DNA from: Lacticaseibacillus hulanensis
GTDB taxonomy: Bacteria; Bacillota; Bacilli; Lactobacillales; Lactobacillaceae
Length of the DNA: 64,000 bases
Direction of reading: 5' to 3'
NCBI RefSeq assembly: GCF_004010095.1
Contig: NZ_RRYD01000007.1
Location: 30,286-94,285 of the forward strand
The translations under genes and the position numbers were made by a program. Under the pieces are notes generated by a model. That model worked only from the letters and a program-made list of their open reading frames with translations. It did not search any database and was not told the origin of the DNA. Below, in pieces: positions 1 through 8,296 of the stretch. Position 1 is the first letter of the stretch; every line of letters starts with the position of its first letter.

Positions 1-1052
1 GCGAAGGTTACGATTTGCCCGGCGACTTGTACCTCAAGGCCGACAACGAACTGCCAATTAGTGGGTCCATTAAGTCCCGCGGTGGCATTTACGAAGTGCT
101 CAAGATTGCCGAACAGGTAGCTATTGACCACAAGATGTTGGTTTACGGCGACAACTACGCCAAGCTGAACGAACCTGAATTCAAGCACTTGTTCAGCCAG
201 TACGGGATTGCCGTGGGTTCGACCGGGAACTTGGGTCTGTCCATCGGGATTGTCGCCGCCAAGCTCGGATTCAACACCACCGTGCACATGTCCATGGACG
301 CAAAGCAGTGGAAGAAGGACACGTTGCGCTCAGTTGGTGTGAACGTGGTCGAATACGATGGCAGCTTCACCAAGGCCATCACCACCGGCCGGGAACTAGC
401 AGCCAAGGACCCATCCGTTTTCTTCATTGATGATGAAGGCAGCAAGGACCTCTTTTTAGGTTACGGCGTTGCGGCCATCCGCCTGCAAAAGCAGCTGCGG
501 GACCAAAACATTCCGGTTGATGAGGATCACCCACTGTTTGTTTACCTACCAGCCGGTGTCGGCGGCTCTCCTGGTGGCACGACGTTCGGCCTGAAGCAAA
601 TTCTGGGCGCCAACGTCCACGCCATCTTCGCGGAACCAACCCACGTGCCATCCGTTGTGCTGGGGATGGCGACCGGCATGAACGAAGGTATCTCCGTTTA
701 CGACATCGGCCTTGACGGGCTGACCGAAGCTGACGGTCTCGCCGTTGGTCGGCCATCCCGGCTTGCCGGCCGCGTGATGAAGACGCTGCTCATGGGGATT
801 GCGACCTTCAACGATGATCGGGTGATGGAATACACCGCTGAGATGATGGACACCGAGGACATCAAGCTCGAACCATCCGCCACCGCGGGCTTTGCGGCAA
901 TGGCCGAAAGTCAGAAGTACCTGAGCGAGCACTTCAACATGCAAAACGCGACCCACATCGTCTGGGCCACGGGTGGCATGCTCGTGCCAGAATACGAACA
1001 CGAACGTAACTACAAGATTGGTGAAGCACTGCTGAAGCAAGACAACAAATAA
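1..1052 (+). CDS. dsdA: D-serine ammonia-lyase, 5' end missing
   Basis: Converts D-serine to pyruvate and ammonia with PLP in the cytoplasm, removing a toxic D-amino acid. The reading frame is already open at base 3, so the gene begins upstream of the window; about 349 residues are visible against roughly 440 in the family, so about 90 N-terminal residues are missing. The segment PISGSIKSRGG carries the PLP Schiff-base lysine in the expected DsdA context, and STGNLGLSIG is the phosphate-binding loop. A glycine-rich PAGVGGSPGG segment lies in the middle, as in fold-type II PLP lyases. A U-tailed hairpin follows directly, so this is the last gene of its unit. The TTG at 15 is an internal codon, not a start. 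Identification is firm; the true start cannot be seen. Confidence 0.93.
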   Translation, partial: EGYDLPGDLYLKADNELPISGSIKSRGGIYEVLKIAEQVAIDHKMLVYGDNYAKLNEPEFKHLFSQYGIAVGSTGNLGLSIGIVAAKLGFNTTVHMSMDAKQWKKDTLRSVGVNVVEYDGSFTKAITTGRELAAKDPSVFFIDDEGSKDLFLGYGVAAIRLQKQLRDQNIPVDEDHPLFVYLPAGVGGSPGGTTFGLKQILGANVHAIFAEPTHVPSVVLGMATGMNEGISVYDIGLDGLTEADGLAVGRPSRLAGRVMKTLLMGIATFNDDRVMEYTAEMMDTEDIKLEPSATAGFAAMAESQKYLSEHFNMQNATHIVWATGGMLVPEYEHERNYKIGEALLKQDNK

Positions 1053-1067
1053 GCACACACGTTAATG

Positions 1068-1098
1068 AACCGACCGCCTCGGGGTGATCGGTTTTTTG
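1068..1098 (+). terminator. Rho-independent terminator after dsdA
   Basis: AACCGA at 1068-1073 pairs with TCGGTT at 1088-1093, with further GC pairing inside, and is followed by a T run. It begins 15 bases after the dsdA stop. Confidence 0.75.
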
Positions 1099-1196
1099 TT
1101 GTCCAGATGGCGGATAAATGGGACTTAAGTCGCAAGCGTAGTTGGTGCTGGCGCCGGATAATGAGGGTGTTAAATAACGATTTGGAGGTCATAATA

Positions 1197-1652
1197 ATGA
1201 ACGCACAACATGTTGGGTTGTTTGGCGCGCTCGGTTCTTATTTGCACAAGTTTGGCAACTTCACCGGTCGCAGCAGTCGCAGTGAGTACTGGTGGATGAT
1301 AATTTGGGATGTCTTCTTTGTTCTCGCTTTGGGGTTCGTCGAGAATCTGACGCACACCAACATTGAACATGATCAGCTGTTTGCCACGCTGACGTCGGGG
1401 AGCATCCTGGCGATTCTGTTCGAGGTGATTTACATCGCGTACGAGTTTGGTAACTTTAGCCTGACGGTCCGCCGGTTCCGCGACGCGGGGGTGAACGCCT
1501 ACCTGTCCATCCTCACGCTGCTTCCGCTTAGCCATTTTCTCTGGTACTCAGAGTTGAACTTTGGCTACTACGCGAATGCGGCGGTGAGCGTCGTGGTGGT
1601 GGCGGTGTCCTTCTACATGCTGTACGTCGCGTTGAAGCCAAGCAAAGAGTAA
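1197..1652 (+). CDS. DUF805 family integral membrane protein
   Basis: A 151-residue hydrophobic protein with the DUF805 signature: an N-terminal FTGRSSRSEYWW segment, and RRFRDAG after the second or third membrane helix. Family members are small multi-pass membrane proteins of unknown function. Four membrane segments can be read, at about residues 30-50, 65-85, 100-118 and 125-146. The frame is open further upstream to 1065, but that stretch is the dsdA terminator; ATG 1197 has GGAGGT at 1184-1189 with 7-base spacing, so it is taken as the start. A strong terminator follows 18 bases after the stop, so the gene is monocistronic. Family assignment is good; no role can be inferred from the neighbours. 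Confidence 0.85.
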   Translation: MNAQHVGLFGALGSYLHKFGNFTGRSSRSEYWWMIIWDVFFVLALGFVENLTHTNIEHDQLFATLTSGSILAILFEVIYIAYEFGNFSLTVRRFRDAGVNAYLSILTLLPLSHFLWYSELNFGYYANAAVSVVVVAVSFYMLYVALKPSKE

Positions 1653-1670
1653 TCGCTGAATCACGCATTG

Positions 1671-1708
1671 ACCCGCGGTGGGTGAGGGTGACCCGCCGCG
1701 GGTTTTTA
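1671..1708 (+). terminator. Strong Rho-independent terminator after the DUF805 gene
   Basis: Thirteen-base arms (1671-1683 with 1691-1703) containing a single G-U pair enclose a 7-base loop and are followed by TTTTT. Confidence 0.9.
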
Positions 1709-1738
1709 CGTGCTTTTTTTGTCGGTGTCGGCTAATTG

Positions 1739-1940
1739 GGCCGAGACAAAACGGAAAAGTGGCGCGAGTGCGAATTTGGGACAGGTAATATTTTGAAAAT
1801 ATGCGCAGAAAAGCAGTGAAAACGGTCCGTGATTCCGGGTGAAAGTCACTCTTTGGTGGATTTGCAGGTGATTTTCATTCCAAAAAATATGTCCTGTCCC
1901 AAATTCGCAGCAGCGGCACTTTTCCGTTTAGTCTCGGCGC
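1739..1940. repeat. Long imperfect inverted-repeat element (MITE-like or foldback)
   Basis: The left arm at about 1739-1797 and the right arm at about 1882-1940 are near reverse complements for almost 58 bases. Shared blocks include GCCGAGAC, AAACGGAAAAGTG and TGCGAATTTGGGACAGG. The middle of about 84 bases has weaker internal pairing. No transposase is encoded, and no clear target-site duplication was identified. The element lies between the DUF805 terminator and the promoter region of the next gene, and an ORF running through it is an artefact of that gene's open frame. It could be a non-autonomous mobile element or a structured RNA gene. Confidence 0.7.
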
Positions 1941-2059
1941 TTTTGCCAAGTTACTGGCTGTTTAGCGATTGTTTTCCTATAATGAAGGCAAAGTTGACGG
2001 GCGCGCCGCTGTGTGGGTGGCAGCGGAGCGCATTTTTCAAGGTGAAAGGATCTGGGTCC

Positions 2060-2830
2060 ATGGCGCAACAGATATACGCAATGAGTGATATTCACGGGTA
2101 TTTAGACGCGTTCGATGCGGCGCTGGCCAAGGTGCCGCTAACGCAAAGCGACGTGATGCTCCTAATTATGGGTGATCTGATTGATGGTGGGCCGCAAAGC
2201 TGCCAGGTGCTGACACGCGTTAAGGCGTTGTGCGCGGAGTATCCGGAAAAGGTGCACTTCCTGATTGGCAACCACGACGTCATGTTCCTGGACCTGCTGG
2301 CATCGGGTGACCGCGACTGGCTGGCGCACGACCAGAAGCTGATTACGACGCAGAGCTTCTTGGATGAGGCGGAGTGGCGTCAGCTGGTGGCAGATTTGCG
2401 GACGCAGCCGTGGCGGATTGTGGAGCTCATTCAGGCGGCGATTATTGGCGCACAGCCGGAGCTAATTCGCTGGCTAGACAACCAGCGCGGCCAGCTGTTT
2501 TACGAGACTGCGACGCAGATTTTCGTGCACGCCGGTGTTGACGAGAGCATGGGCGATTACTGGCGCGGGGGCACGGACCGCGAAACCTTTTACTGGAAGT
2601 ACCCGGCGACCACCGGTAAGTTCGGCAAGATGATTATCGCCGGGCACGTCGGTAGCGCGGAGGTCGCACATGATACTGCTTACCTTGGCCACATCTACTG
2701 GGATGGTGCCAGCCACATCTTCATCGACGGCACCGTCAAGCAAAGCGGGGTGGTGCCCGTCCTGCACTACGATGGCGTGACGGGTAGGTATGGCGAAGTG
2801 GGGGACAAGGGAGAAGAGGAACTGAGGTAA
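2060..2830 (+). CDS. PPP-type metallophosphoesterase (serine/threonine phosphatase or ApaH-like)
   Basis: A 256-residue cytoplasmic calcineurin-like phosphoesterase. All metal-binding motifs are visible in order: DIHG at residues 10-13, GDLIDGG at 38-44, GNHD at 70-73, a later GH (AGHVG) and the FVHAG block typical of the PPP branch that includes PrpE/PrpA phosphatases and ApaH. It should hydrolyse phosphoproteins or dinucleotide polyphosphates; the sequence does not decide which. The frame is open back to 1829, but that part crosses the inverted-repeat element. ATG 2060 has GAAAGGA 10 bases upstream and begins the conserved domain, so it is chosen. A TATAAT lies at 1978-1983. The gene stands alone. 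Confidence 0.85.
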   Translation: MAQQIYAMSDIHGYLDAFDAALAKVPLTQSDVMLLIMGDLIDGGPQSCQVLTRVKALCAEYPEKVHFLIGNHDVMFLDLLASGDRDWLAHDQKLITTQSFLDEAEWRQLVADLRTQPWRIVELIQAAIIGAQPELIRWLDNQRGQLFYETATQIFVHAGVDESMGDYWRGGTDRETFYWKYPATTGKFGKMIIAGHVGSAEVAHDTAYLGHIYWDGASHIFIDGTVKQSGVVPVLHYDGVTGRYGEVGDKGEEELR

Positions 2831-3229
2831 TGCGATTTACCAGGAATGAAGTTGCTTGTTATTAGCCCCTGCGTGGTTATCCATCATCTTTTTTGTATTT
2901 GAACAAATAAAGCGTTGACAATGTTATGCCTTCAGGGGTTTAATTAAACCAGAATCACCAACAACTTAAGAAAATAATCGGCCGATTGTTCGAAATAAGT
3001 GTTATCTAATTAGGATTGCGAATGTGCAACACTTGATTAATAACCTGATTTTCGTAAATTCTAGCGTTTATACGCCGGAAGCAATCGACCGTTTTTTTGC
3101 GCTCGAATTACGATGATCGGATGTATTGGGTGATTCGAGAATTGTTTGCTGTTAGGCTGCGAGTCGGTGAACGTGTAATAACGGCATTCGACGATAATTA
3201 AGGCCCAGCATAGCGGAGAAGGTACGTTT
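2831..3229 (+). other. Non-coding gap with a possible promoter and palindromic operator
   Basis: No plausible gene was seen. TTGACA at 2915-2920 and TTTAAT at 2939-2944, 18 bases apart, resemble a sigma-A promoter. The -10 lies inside the perfect 14-base palindrome GGTTTAATTAAACC at 2937-2950, which would suit a repressor site. The rest is AT-rich without clear structure. The next start is about 280 bases downstream, so a long leader would have to be assumed. Confidence 0.4.
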
Positions 3230-4573
3230 ATGTCAGCACAATATTTTGCCGATAATAGCCAGCGGGGAATGTTCACGATCCTGCCGCTGAAGTACGACGA
3301 GAAGAAGAATCCCAATGATTTTACGGAAAAAAGTTTCGGCTTGCCGCTCGCATTGGCAAAGAAGCAACCACAGTTTCAATCAGCAGATTTTATCCAGCTG
3401 ATGAACCACAAGTGCGCGGTAGACGGCAGATTTGTGCGGCGGTGGGTGCTTGACCTGCCCAAGGATGTAATCAAGTTAGAGAATGCGGAGCAACCAGTTG
3501 CGTTCCATTTTACCGATTTTCAGGTCTTTATCTTCAACAACGGGATTGCCTTCCTCACCGCTTACCTCGAGTATGCGAATGTGGACGCGCGTGAAGTTTA
3601 CGATTTTTTCCAGCCAGGGTACACGGTGGAAGAAGGGGCAAAGCTGCGCAGGAGTTTCATTGAGCAGGTTCAGGACAAAATCCTTGACCACATCGCGCCG
3701 AAGTTGGAGTGGTTCACCGATGATTATCTAAGTGGAAATAACGAAAACAGTGCGGGCGGCCCTCAAGACGCTGAGACTTCAAGTGACGTGTACTTGTCCG
3801 ACTTGATTACAAAGGATGCTTACCGGATGAACGTCGCTTTTTCAAGGGCGCGATTCAATTCGCCTGAGGAGTTGGAGCAACCCACCTACAATCTGCATCG
3901 CATGGTGGACTTGCGGCTACCATTCAGCGATTCATCTGAACACGACGTCAGGTATGTGACTGGAGCTAAGGATGTTGACGATAAGCGTTACGGCTGGGGA
4001 TGTGCAATCACGTCGCAGGAATTGTCCTACGTTTACGCAAAGAAGAAGGATGGCCCATCGCTTCCAGTGCGCGCGAACGATGACTTGTTGCTGCTAATGC
4101 TGGTGATGTATCAAAAATACGAAAGCATGAGCATCAACGAAAAAATCCACGCGCGTTACATGAAAGCCGACGCGCGCAGACCAGCCAGTGTTAGCCGGCT
4201 CAAACAAGAAGCATTGAACTTAATTGCCTATGAAACCCTGGCACCGTCCCAGATTTCGCGCTGGAATAATGTCTGCGAAATCTACCGTGAATTACTTGAT
4301 TTGACGGGTGTCGATGAAACCATCGCGGAAGTCAAAGACAAGGTCAGCATGTTGACGGAGGAGCAAGATCGCAGCGATGCGGCGCGGGACAACGCCATCA
4401 GTATGGTGATTACCGTTTTCGGGTTAGTTTCCATTATCTCTGCGATTTTGCAGACGGTGGACTACCTGGACAGCCGGTCACCAATCATGTGGGTCAGCTT
4501 TATTGGCTCGCTGGTGGTGGTGCTGGTGTTTGGGATTTACTTGGGCATGAGATGGACACATAAGAGAGGCTAA
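3230..4573 (+). CDS. Uncharacterised membrane protein with large N-terminal domain and two C-terminal TM helices
   Basis: A 447-residue protein I do not recognise. The first 330 residues are soluble and mixed alpha/beta. Residues about 335-385 are strongly helical and charged and could form a coiled coil. They are followed by two membrane helices at about 391-411 and 419-440 and a short basic tail. This layout, soluble domain then coiled coil then two TM helices at the C terminus, recalls CorA-type channels, but the diagnostic GMN motif is absent. RBS GGAGAAGG lies about 9 bases before ATG 3230. It is an orphan in an accessory region, and the following gene is also unknown. No function is proposed. 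Confidence 0.75.
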   Translation: MSAQYFADNSQRGMFTILPLKYDEKKNPNDFTEKSFGLPLALAKKQPQFQSADFIQLMNHKCAVDGRFVRRWVLDLPKDVIKLENAEQPVAFHFTDFQVFIFNNGIAFLTAYLEYANVDAREVYDFFQPGYTVEEGAKLRRSFIEQVQDKILDHIAPKLEWFTDDYLSGNNENSAGGPQDAETSSDVYLSDLITKDAYRMNVAFSRARFNSPEELEQPTYNLHRMVDLRLPFSDSSEHDVRYVTGAKDVDDKRYGWGCAITSQELSYVYAKKKDGPSLPVRANDDLLLLMLVMYQKYESMSINEKIHARYMKADARRPASVSRLKQEALNLIAYETLAPSQISRWNNVCEIYRELLDLTGVDETIAEVKDKVSMLTEEQDRSDAARDNAISMVITVFGLVSIISAILQTVDYLDSRSPIMWVSFIGSLVVVLVFGIYLGMRWTHKRG

Positions 4574-4715
4574 GTGGAATTGGTTATGGTTCTACTGTGA
4601 AATGTAGTGAATGGTATTTCAGGATAAGTCGTCTAACGTTCCAACAAATAACGATATTTACGTTGCTACAAAGATTAAATAATCAACAATAGTAGCTAAT
4701 TAGGAGAATGAACAT

Positions 4716-5321
4716 ATGACAAGTGAAAAGACACTATCAACAAATCGACAATTTTTCGATTTCTTTGCAGACAAAAACGAGCACGCATTGTCAGATGGGT
4801 ACTACACGTACAAAAAACCAACAAAACAGACGAGTGGTTACGTAACACTTTATGATGAATTTGTTAGCGGCGAGTTTAATGGTGATAAGGACAACCAGTG
4901 TCTATACCAGTGTCTTAAGGCATGGGAAGAGAATAAGCTTCCTAAAAACGGGATTCAGATTTGGGGCAAACTACATCCAAACACCGATGAGGACAGCCTT
5001 CCAGGTAAAATAATTCATGATTTGTCCGAGCTGAACTTTTTGAATGATTTCAAGCAAGTGGATAATCTCAACATTCTTAATCCTGATAAAAATCCTGGTG
5101 GGCCATCAAATCAAAAATGGCACCTTTTCGTGGGTGTTTTTGCATATATGCTTGTCTGTGGAGTGACTAAGAAAAATGATGATGAAACGTGGTATATCAA
5201 CGACTGTAAATCATATTTTGATAAAGCTTATAAAAAAACAAGCAGCAAGCATCTGAATCTTTGGTTGATTGAAAACCATAATGGCGCTAAACTCCCTGAT
5301 GTGTCCGTCAAGATAGTTTAG
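4716..5321 (+). CDS. Hypothetical protein, AT-rich
   Basis: A 201-residue protein with no family I recognise. It is hydrophilic and rich in Asn, Asp and Lys, with one moderately hydrophobic stretch (HLFVGVFAYMLVCGV, about residues 131-145) that may be a buried strand or helix. No signal peptide is seen. AGGAG lies about 9 bases before ATG 4716. Base composition is visibly more AT-rich than in the flanking deo or dap genes, suggesting separate acquisition. A terminator follows 70 bases after the stop. Its only neighbours in the same orientation are the orphan membrane protein upstream and unknown genes downstream. Confidence 0.65.
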   Translation: MTSEKTLSTNRQFFDFFADKNEHALSDGYYTYKKPTKQTSGYVTLYDEFVSGEFNGDKDNQCLYQCLKAWEENKLPKNGIQIWGKLHPNTDEDSLPGKIIHDLSELNFLNDFKQVDNLNILNPDKNPGGPSNQKWHLFVGVFAYMLVCGVTKKNDDETWYINDCKSYFDKAYKKTSSKHLNLWLIENHNGAKLPDVSVKIV

Positions 5322-5390
5322 GCTGATTTAGATTGGGTGACTGCAAGCATCTAATCGTCACAACAATTGAACGGCAATAATCACAAATAT

Positions 5391-5443
5391 GCCAGCATGA
5401 CAGACTTCGCTGTAACGTGAAGAGCGGCATGCCGGCTTTTTTT
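5391..5443 (+). terminator. Rho-independent terminator after the AT-rich hypothetical gene
   Basis: GCCAGCATG at 5391-5399 pairs with CATGCCGGC at 5428-5436 with one mismatch, an inner hairpin lies between them, and seven T residues follow. Confidence 0.7.
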
Positions 5444-5567
5444 GCGGTATGGTATGAAATCTATAGCTGTTTTTGTTTTGTCTCAGCAAAATGATAAGCC
5501 TGTTTGCATATGACTACAGCAAAGAGCCGGCATTCAGAACTAATGCTATCTTATTGAACACCACGAA

Positions 5568-6044
5568 TTATGCATCAAACTTGAACTTCTCCTTCAGCGG
5601 AATAAACCGATTAAAGATCTCCGTCCCCTTAGCCTCGTACCCATCCAGCAGCAGGTCAACTTCCTGCGGTGAGTAGGTGTAATTGCTCTTGTTGCTGAGA
5701 TTAACAATCAGCCGGGCATCCAAAAAGACGGCTTCCATACGCTTGGTGGCAAGTTCGCGGAACAAGGCGTGTTTTTTGTCGTCGGTTGCGGGCTCGGTGT
5801 TTTCAAACGCAAAGCTAGTTGGGAGCTCGTTCCATAGCGTCATTGGCGAATCGAAATAGGCGCGAATTGCCAGCCCTTGCTTGTGATATTTCCGGAATAG
5901 TTCCTGAATATCGGCAAGGGTGGCTTCGTAGCGTGAATTGTAGGCTAGGTTGGCCAGCTTATTCATGTCCAGATACAGTTGGCTCATGCGTTTTTCGGCC
6001 AACCGGCGGAATTTCTCGTTGCGCGTTTCGGTATGTATCTCCAT
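5568..6044 (-). CDS. Hypothetical protein built of two homologous halves
   Basis: A 158-residue soluble, mostly helical protein of unknown function. Residues 12-64 and 95-147 align without a gap at an offset of 83. Shared positions include FRxLAxKRM, LD, NL, SxY, a central Tyr, a Gly in KG/QG and a final F. The protein therefore arose by internal duplication and may form a pseudo-dimer. The frame is open for 19 more codons upstream, but the ATG at 6044 has GGGGAGCA about 5 bases away and starts the regular sequence, so it is chosen. It is the only minus-strand gene in this accessory stretch and stands alone. Confidence 0.7.
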   Translation of the reverse strand: MEIHTETRNEKFRRLAEKRMSQLYLDMNKLANLAYNSRYEATLADIQELFRKYHKQGLAIRAYFDSPMTLWNELPTSFAFENTEPATDDKKHALFRELATKRMEAVFLDARLIVNLSNKSNYTYSPQEVDLLLDGYEAKGTEIFNRFIPLKEKFKFDA

Positions 6045-6325
6045 AATTGTGCTCCCCGTGGATTTTGGCTTCATTTTAACTTGCGGTTTGGGCCAGGTCA
6101 AAGCACTGTGGTTATTTGCGGCGTAAAAGCCTCGTTATTTACGCACTGATAAGTATATAATACCAGTTTTAAAGAAATGAACACAAAATGTACGGGAGGA
6201 AGGTTGCGCCACCGCTCAACGTGGTGTATTCTTTGAACCACAAACGGGAGGCGAGCGGATGGTCGGGCGATGCCTTCAGTTGTTTTGATGGTTAGCTAGA
6301 TGCCTGTAAAAAGGTAAACAATAAG

Positions 6326-6518
6326 ATGTTAACGACGACACGGGACCGCACGGCGGCTTTGACCGTTAAGTACGAGGACGAGTACGTACGCTTCTTCATT
6401 AATGCAGAATGCAGGGCTGCACGGCTGTCCTGCTTGGTGCGTGGGGAACGTTGCGGTGTTTGATGCAGATACGTGGACGATGATTGAAGCGTTTGAAGAT
6501 AAGGGGGAGTCACGATGA
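6326..6518 (+). pseudogene. Possible frameshifted small gene coupled to the next CDS
   Basis: Two overlapping frames look like halves of one short gene. ATG 6326 opens a frame (KYEDEYVRFFINAECRAARL) that stops soon after. The second frame encodes VAVFDADTWTMIEAFEDKG and ends at TGA 6516-6518, which overlaps the ATG of the next gene as ATGA, the usual sign of translational coupling. Joining the two needs a frameshift between about 6420 and 6465. No family is recognised, and the RBS before 6326 is weak. The alternative is chance open frames in an intergenic region. Confidence is low. Confidence 0.3.
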
Positions 6519-7243
6519 TATATGCCATTGCTGATTTGCTTTTTGGCTCACCGGGGTGGCATGAGGAGGAAGATGCGGCCAAGATTGAAAATTGGCGCGA
6601 AGTTGTGCGACCTGAGGATGAGGTCTATATCCTAGGCGATTTTTCAACAGCCGATGGTGAAGCGACGCAGAAAATTTTGAGCCAGCTACCCGGGCGTAAA
6701 ATCTTGGTGCGCGGGGAGCAAGATAAGTTTCTGGATGACCCCAAATTTGATCAATCGGTCTTTGAACGGGTTTGTGAGATTACTAGCTTTGAGGCAGAAT
6801 CCAGGGACTACAAGGTGTGTCATTACCCATTAGTGGACTATGACAAAATTAGTCGCGGTCAGCGTCTGTTGTACGGTCACGTTAGGGATGAACAGCGGGA
6901 ATTTTTCGCCGGCCTGTTGACCCCGAACGCGGTAAACGTGTCCGCCAGTACAATCAACAACACGCCCATCAGCATTGCCCAGATTGAAGAACAAATCAAA
7001 GCGCAATGGCGGGACAGAGTAACATATGTGGCAAGTACCGCCAATCAATATCAGGCAATCGTGCCAGAAAGTTTTTGTGAACCTGAGACAGTGCGTGGCT
7101 TAGATCAAGAAGCCTGCGAATGGCTGATTGTTAAGCTTGTGGCAGCAATGATGCGCGGATCGTTTATTGGGTACTCCGACAATGATCTGTACTCTGTGCC
7201 TGTATGGCTAATCGACGAGGCACGCAAAGATGCGGAAGGATAA
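6515..7243 (+). CDS. Calcineurin-like phosphoesterase homologue with degraded active site
   Basis: A 242-residue protein whose first 125 residues follow the bacterial YfcE-like phosphoesterase pattern (PEDEVYILGDF, LPGRKILVRG, CHYP, GHV). Several metal ligands are replaced: the usual DTHFGH is ADLLFGS at residues 6-12, GNHD is GEQD at 67-70, and the last GHVH is GHVR at 121-124. The Asp of GDF at 42 remains. A C-terminal extension of about 110 residues is unrecognised. The protein is probably catalytically weak or inactive and may be a binding or regulatory protein. GGGGGAG precedes ATG 6515, and a strong terminator follows. Confidence 0.75.
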   Translation: MIYAIADLLFGSPGWHEEEDAAKIENWREVVRPEDEVYILGDFSTADGEATQKILSQLPGRKILVRGEQDKFLDDPKFDQSVFERVCEITSFEAESRDYKVCHYPLVDYDKISRGQRLLYGHVRDEQREFFAGLLTPNAVNVSASTINNTPISIAQIEEQIKAQWRDRVTYVASTANQYQAIVPESFCEPETVRGLDQEACEWLIVKLVAAMMRGSFIGYSDNDLYSVPVWLIDEARKDAEG

Positions 7244-7255
7244 CCGCAATTACAA

Positions 7256-7296
7256 ATCACCCCACTCACATTTATTTGTGAGCGGGGTGATTTTTT
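7256..7296 (+). terminator. Strong Rho-independent terminator
   Basis: Fifteen-base arms 7256-7270 and 7277-7291 with one mismatch, a TTTATT loop and a run of T. Ends the phosphoesterase-like gene. Confidence 0.9.
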
Positions 7297-7491
7297 GTTC
7301 AGTGGCGGTTAGGTAGCACTACTAGGTGCGGGCGGCATCAATCTATCTGCCCCCGACTTAGTCATTAATTGAACTGCTGCGCGTGCGCAGATTGGGTATT
7401 CACTGTTCGACAATCTATATTATTGAGCAATGGCTCACGATCGAAGACCAAATTCCCCAATTCGTCCCCCAAATAATATAAAGTGGCGAAA

Positions 7492-7521
7492 TTGAGTAGA
7501 AAGGCGGTAATTGCCTATAAT
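7492..7521 (+). promoter_or_regulatory. Predicted sigma-A promoter
   Basis: TTGAGT at 7492-7497 and TATAAT at 7516-7521 with an 18-base spacer. It sits about 160 bases before the next start. The rest of the gap between 7297 and 7679 shows no gene. Confidence 0.5.
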
Positions 7522-7679
7522 CCTGATATTATGGGGCTCAGGGTCTTATTATGGATGAAGCTCAGTCAGGCAGCAATCGCATTAAGCCGAAAAATATCAT
7601 ACAAAAGTGTTTTATTTCCCCCGTAAAGGTGTATTATAGTAGTCGTCAAGTCACCAGGTCAACCAATCAGGAGGTCTCA

Positions 7680-8246
7680 ATGAAACATTATTCGCGAATG
7701 GAGCTAGTTGCACCGAAGTTGAGCAAAGACGATATCGACATCATCGGCCAGCGGTACATGCCACAGATTGAGAAGTTCCGGCAGCAGCGCCGATTTGCCG
7801 ACGTTGACCGGTTTGAAGGCATCATGATGGATGAAGTTAACGACACGAATCAGGCCTTGGCGGATGACCAGACGCAATCATTTCTCGCCGAAAAGTTAGG
7901 AAAGGGCCGGGCAATCGTCGTGGTCAAAGTAAACGGGAATCGAGTTGGGGAACTCGCTGCGTTTGTGCTGGTCGCAGCGGCGAAAACGGCGGCGGGGAAA
8001 AATACATCACCAAGCGGGCCGGCCGGGGATGAACAAACTGAGTTGCGTGTCAGCCTGAGGAACCAGTTAAGCACGGTCAGTGTTGAAGCTGGCCTCAAGA
8101 TGATTAGCAAGTTGATACGGGAATGGCCCGGTGAGTGCTACTTTTCCAATCAACGCGTTGACCACTACACGGATCAGCCGCGTGATGCATGGAAGCGAAT
8201 TGGGGGGGGACTTGAACGCTATTTCGTTAAGAACTGGCCTAACTGA
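7680..8246 (+). CDS. Hypothetical soluble protein
   Basis: A 188-residue protein not recognised as a known family. The N-terminal half is charged and helical. There is a small-residue segment LAAFVLVAAAKTAAG at about residues 81-95, and the C terminus is aromatic and basic (ERYFVKNWPN). No signal peptide or clear membrane helix is seen. The frame is open back to 7551, but GGAGG at 7670-7674 lies 5 bases before ATG 7680, which is clearly the better start. It is followed 50 bases later by a disrupted gene in the same orientation, probably one transcript. No function is assigned. Confidence 0.65.
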   Translation: MKHYSRMELVAPKLSKDDIDIIGQRYMPQIEKFRQQRRFADVDRFEGIMMDEVNDTNQALADDQTQSFLAEKLGKGRAIVVVKVNGNRVGELAAFVLVAAAKTAAGKNTSPSGPAGDEQTELRVSLRNQLSTVSVEAGLKMISKLIREWPGECYFSNQRVDHYTDQPRDAWKRIGGGLERYFVKNWPN

Positions 8247-8296
8247 ATTCTGACACGCTGTCGCTCTGTAACGCACAATATAAAGGAGACTGTCTA

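Noticed and set aside
1829..2059. In-frame N-terminal extension of the phosphatase at 2060
   Set aside because: It runs through the right arm of the inverted-repeat element and the TATAAT; the conserved domain starts at 2060.
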